64,000 nt of DNA, from assembly GCF_000968135.1 (NCBI RefSeq), contig NZ_FO538765.1, positions 1,627,819 through 1,691,818 on the forward strand. The letters run 5' to 3'. Numbering within the stretch: the first letter of the stretch is position 1; every line of letters begins with the position of its first letter. Of this stretch, positions 63,509 to 64,000 are shown piece after piece. The notes below the pieces were generated by a model. That model was not told the origin of the DNA and ran no database searches. It worked only from the letters and a program-made list of their open reading frames with translations. This stretch comes from Magnetospira sp. QH-2 (GTDB lineage Bacteria; Pseudomonadota; Alphaproteobacteria; Rhodospirillales; Magnetospiraceae). A program made the position numbers and the translations under genes.

Positions 63509-64000
63509 CGGTGGCCTCCGACGCGAAAGGGGACCGATGATCCTGCAAGATCCAGGTATCCTTGGTGCCACCGCCCTGGGAGGAATTGACCACCAGGGAT
63601 CCTGAACGCATGGCCACGCGGGTCAGTCCGCCGGGCACCAATCGCACCCTGTCGGCCCCCACCAAAACGAAGGGCCGCAAATCCACATGGCGCGGCGCAT
63701 AGCCGTCGGCGACGAAGGTCGGGCAGGTGGACAGGGCCAAGGTAGGCTGAGCGATGAACTCCGCCGGGTCGGCCTTGATCCGCTCGGCATAGGCGCTGCG
63801 CTCCTCGGGTGTCGCCTTGGGACCCACCAGCATGCCGTAGCCGCCGGATCCCGCCACTTCCTTGACCACCAGTTCGTTCAGGTTGTCCATGACGTATTTG
63901 TAGTCGTCGTCCCGGGCGCACCAGTAGGTGGGCACGTTCTTCAGCAGCGGTTCCTCGCTCAGATAAAACCGGATCATGTCGGGGACATACATATAGATCG
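63501..64000 (-). CDS. circularly permuted ATP-grasp protein, partial
   Basis: The C-terminal 165 or so residues; the start lies beyond the right edge (frame open at 63993-64000). MVPD-like YVPDMIRFYLSEEPLLKNVPTYWCARDDDYKYVMDNLNELVVKEVAGSGGYGMLVGP and ALSTCPTFVADGYAPRHVDLRPFVLVGADRVRLVPGGLTRVAMRSGSLVVNSSQGGGTKDTWI are in the window. This is the type-2 circularly permuted ATP-grasp fold, which forms amide bonds with ATP. The 8-base overlap with the alpha-E gene marks an operon. Confidence 0.93.
   Translation of the reverse strand, partial: IYMYVPDMIRFYLSEEPLLKNVPTYWCARDDDYKYVMDNLNELVVKEVAGSGGYGMLVGPKATPEERSAYAERIKADPAEFIAQPTLALSTCPTFVADGYAPRHVDLRPFVLVGADRVRLVPGGLTRVAMRSGSLVVNSSQGGGTKDTWILQDHRSPFASEATDA

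Noticed and set aside
1-64000. Search for CRISPR arrays, rRNA, tRNA, prophage and magnetosome genes
   Set aside because: No regularly spaced repeats, no tRNA cloverleaf, no rRNA-like stretch, no phage structural genes and no mam-type genes were seen.

Overview
The window comes from a fairly GC-rich alphaproteobacterium, most likely a Rhodospirillales member. The evidence is a Caulobacter-type Flp/Tad pilus locus (cpaABCDEF-tadBC), the cluster rpoZ-rsh-pdxJ-acpS-lepB-rnc-era, a cell-cycle style rhomboid/tad arrangement and alphaproteobacterial family forms throughout. No rRNA, tRNA, CRISPR array, prophage or magnetosome gene was found.

Layout. 1-8.9 kb: a partial ABC exporter with a degenerate ATPase, a lipoprotein, an Atm1-type ABC exporter, a secreted unknown, an FKBP-rhodanese fusion, a PAS histidine kinase and a small unknown. 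8.9-15 kb: an IS110-family transposase, apt and a 1238-residue FecR/RTX acidic surface or secreted protein with a perfect CRP-type palindrome upstream. 15-21.2 kb: M20 amidohydrolase, Alvin-type ferredoxin, ubiX, a lipoprotein/hydrolase pair, a 368-bp MITE-like composite element, a small unknown and a class IIA HAD phosphatase. 21.2-23.6 kb: an accessory patch with a 27-bp tandem repeat, an intact IS30-family element, a very AT-rich membrane-protein gene and relic small ORFs. 23.6-29.6 kb: hpt, ilvD, an orphan flagellar-rod-like protein and the ydbL-ynbE-ydbH envelope lipid-transport trio. 29.6-44.8 kb: a Panacea-like protein and then the complete Tad pilus region: two TadG-like and two TadE-like genes plus a rhomboid protease on the minus strand, flp-cpaABCDEF-tadBC on the plus strand and tadD convergent at the end. 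44.8-54.5 kb: housekeeping and mixed genes (MarR regulator, methyltransferase, HlyIII, ankyrin protein, rpiA, YihY, thyA, a secreted glutathione peroxidase, then the NYN-UDGb-thrH-DUF4169 operon and folK). 54.6-60.9 kb: rpoZ to era. 60.9-64 kb: the Anbu peptidase gene with its usual partners (transglutaminase-like, alpha-E, circularly permuted ATP-grasp, the last cut by the window edge).

The genome carries several families of short dispersed inverted-repeat elements, seen here as two copies of a 147-bp element, three hairpins with a common GGGTCC/GGACCC core, an inverted pair of a CTTCGACAAGCTCAG-type repeat and the MITE-like composite. The most unusual items are the degenerate, internally duplicated ABC ATPase at the left edge, the FecR-coiled-coil-RTX protein, the rhomboid embedded in the Tad locus with a palindromic flp leader, the CpaF with a duplicated N-terminal module and the AT-rich islet beside IS30. 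All function calls rest on reading motifs by eye; no database search was run.
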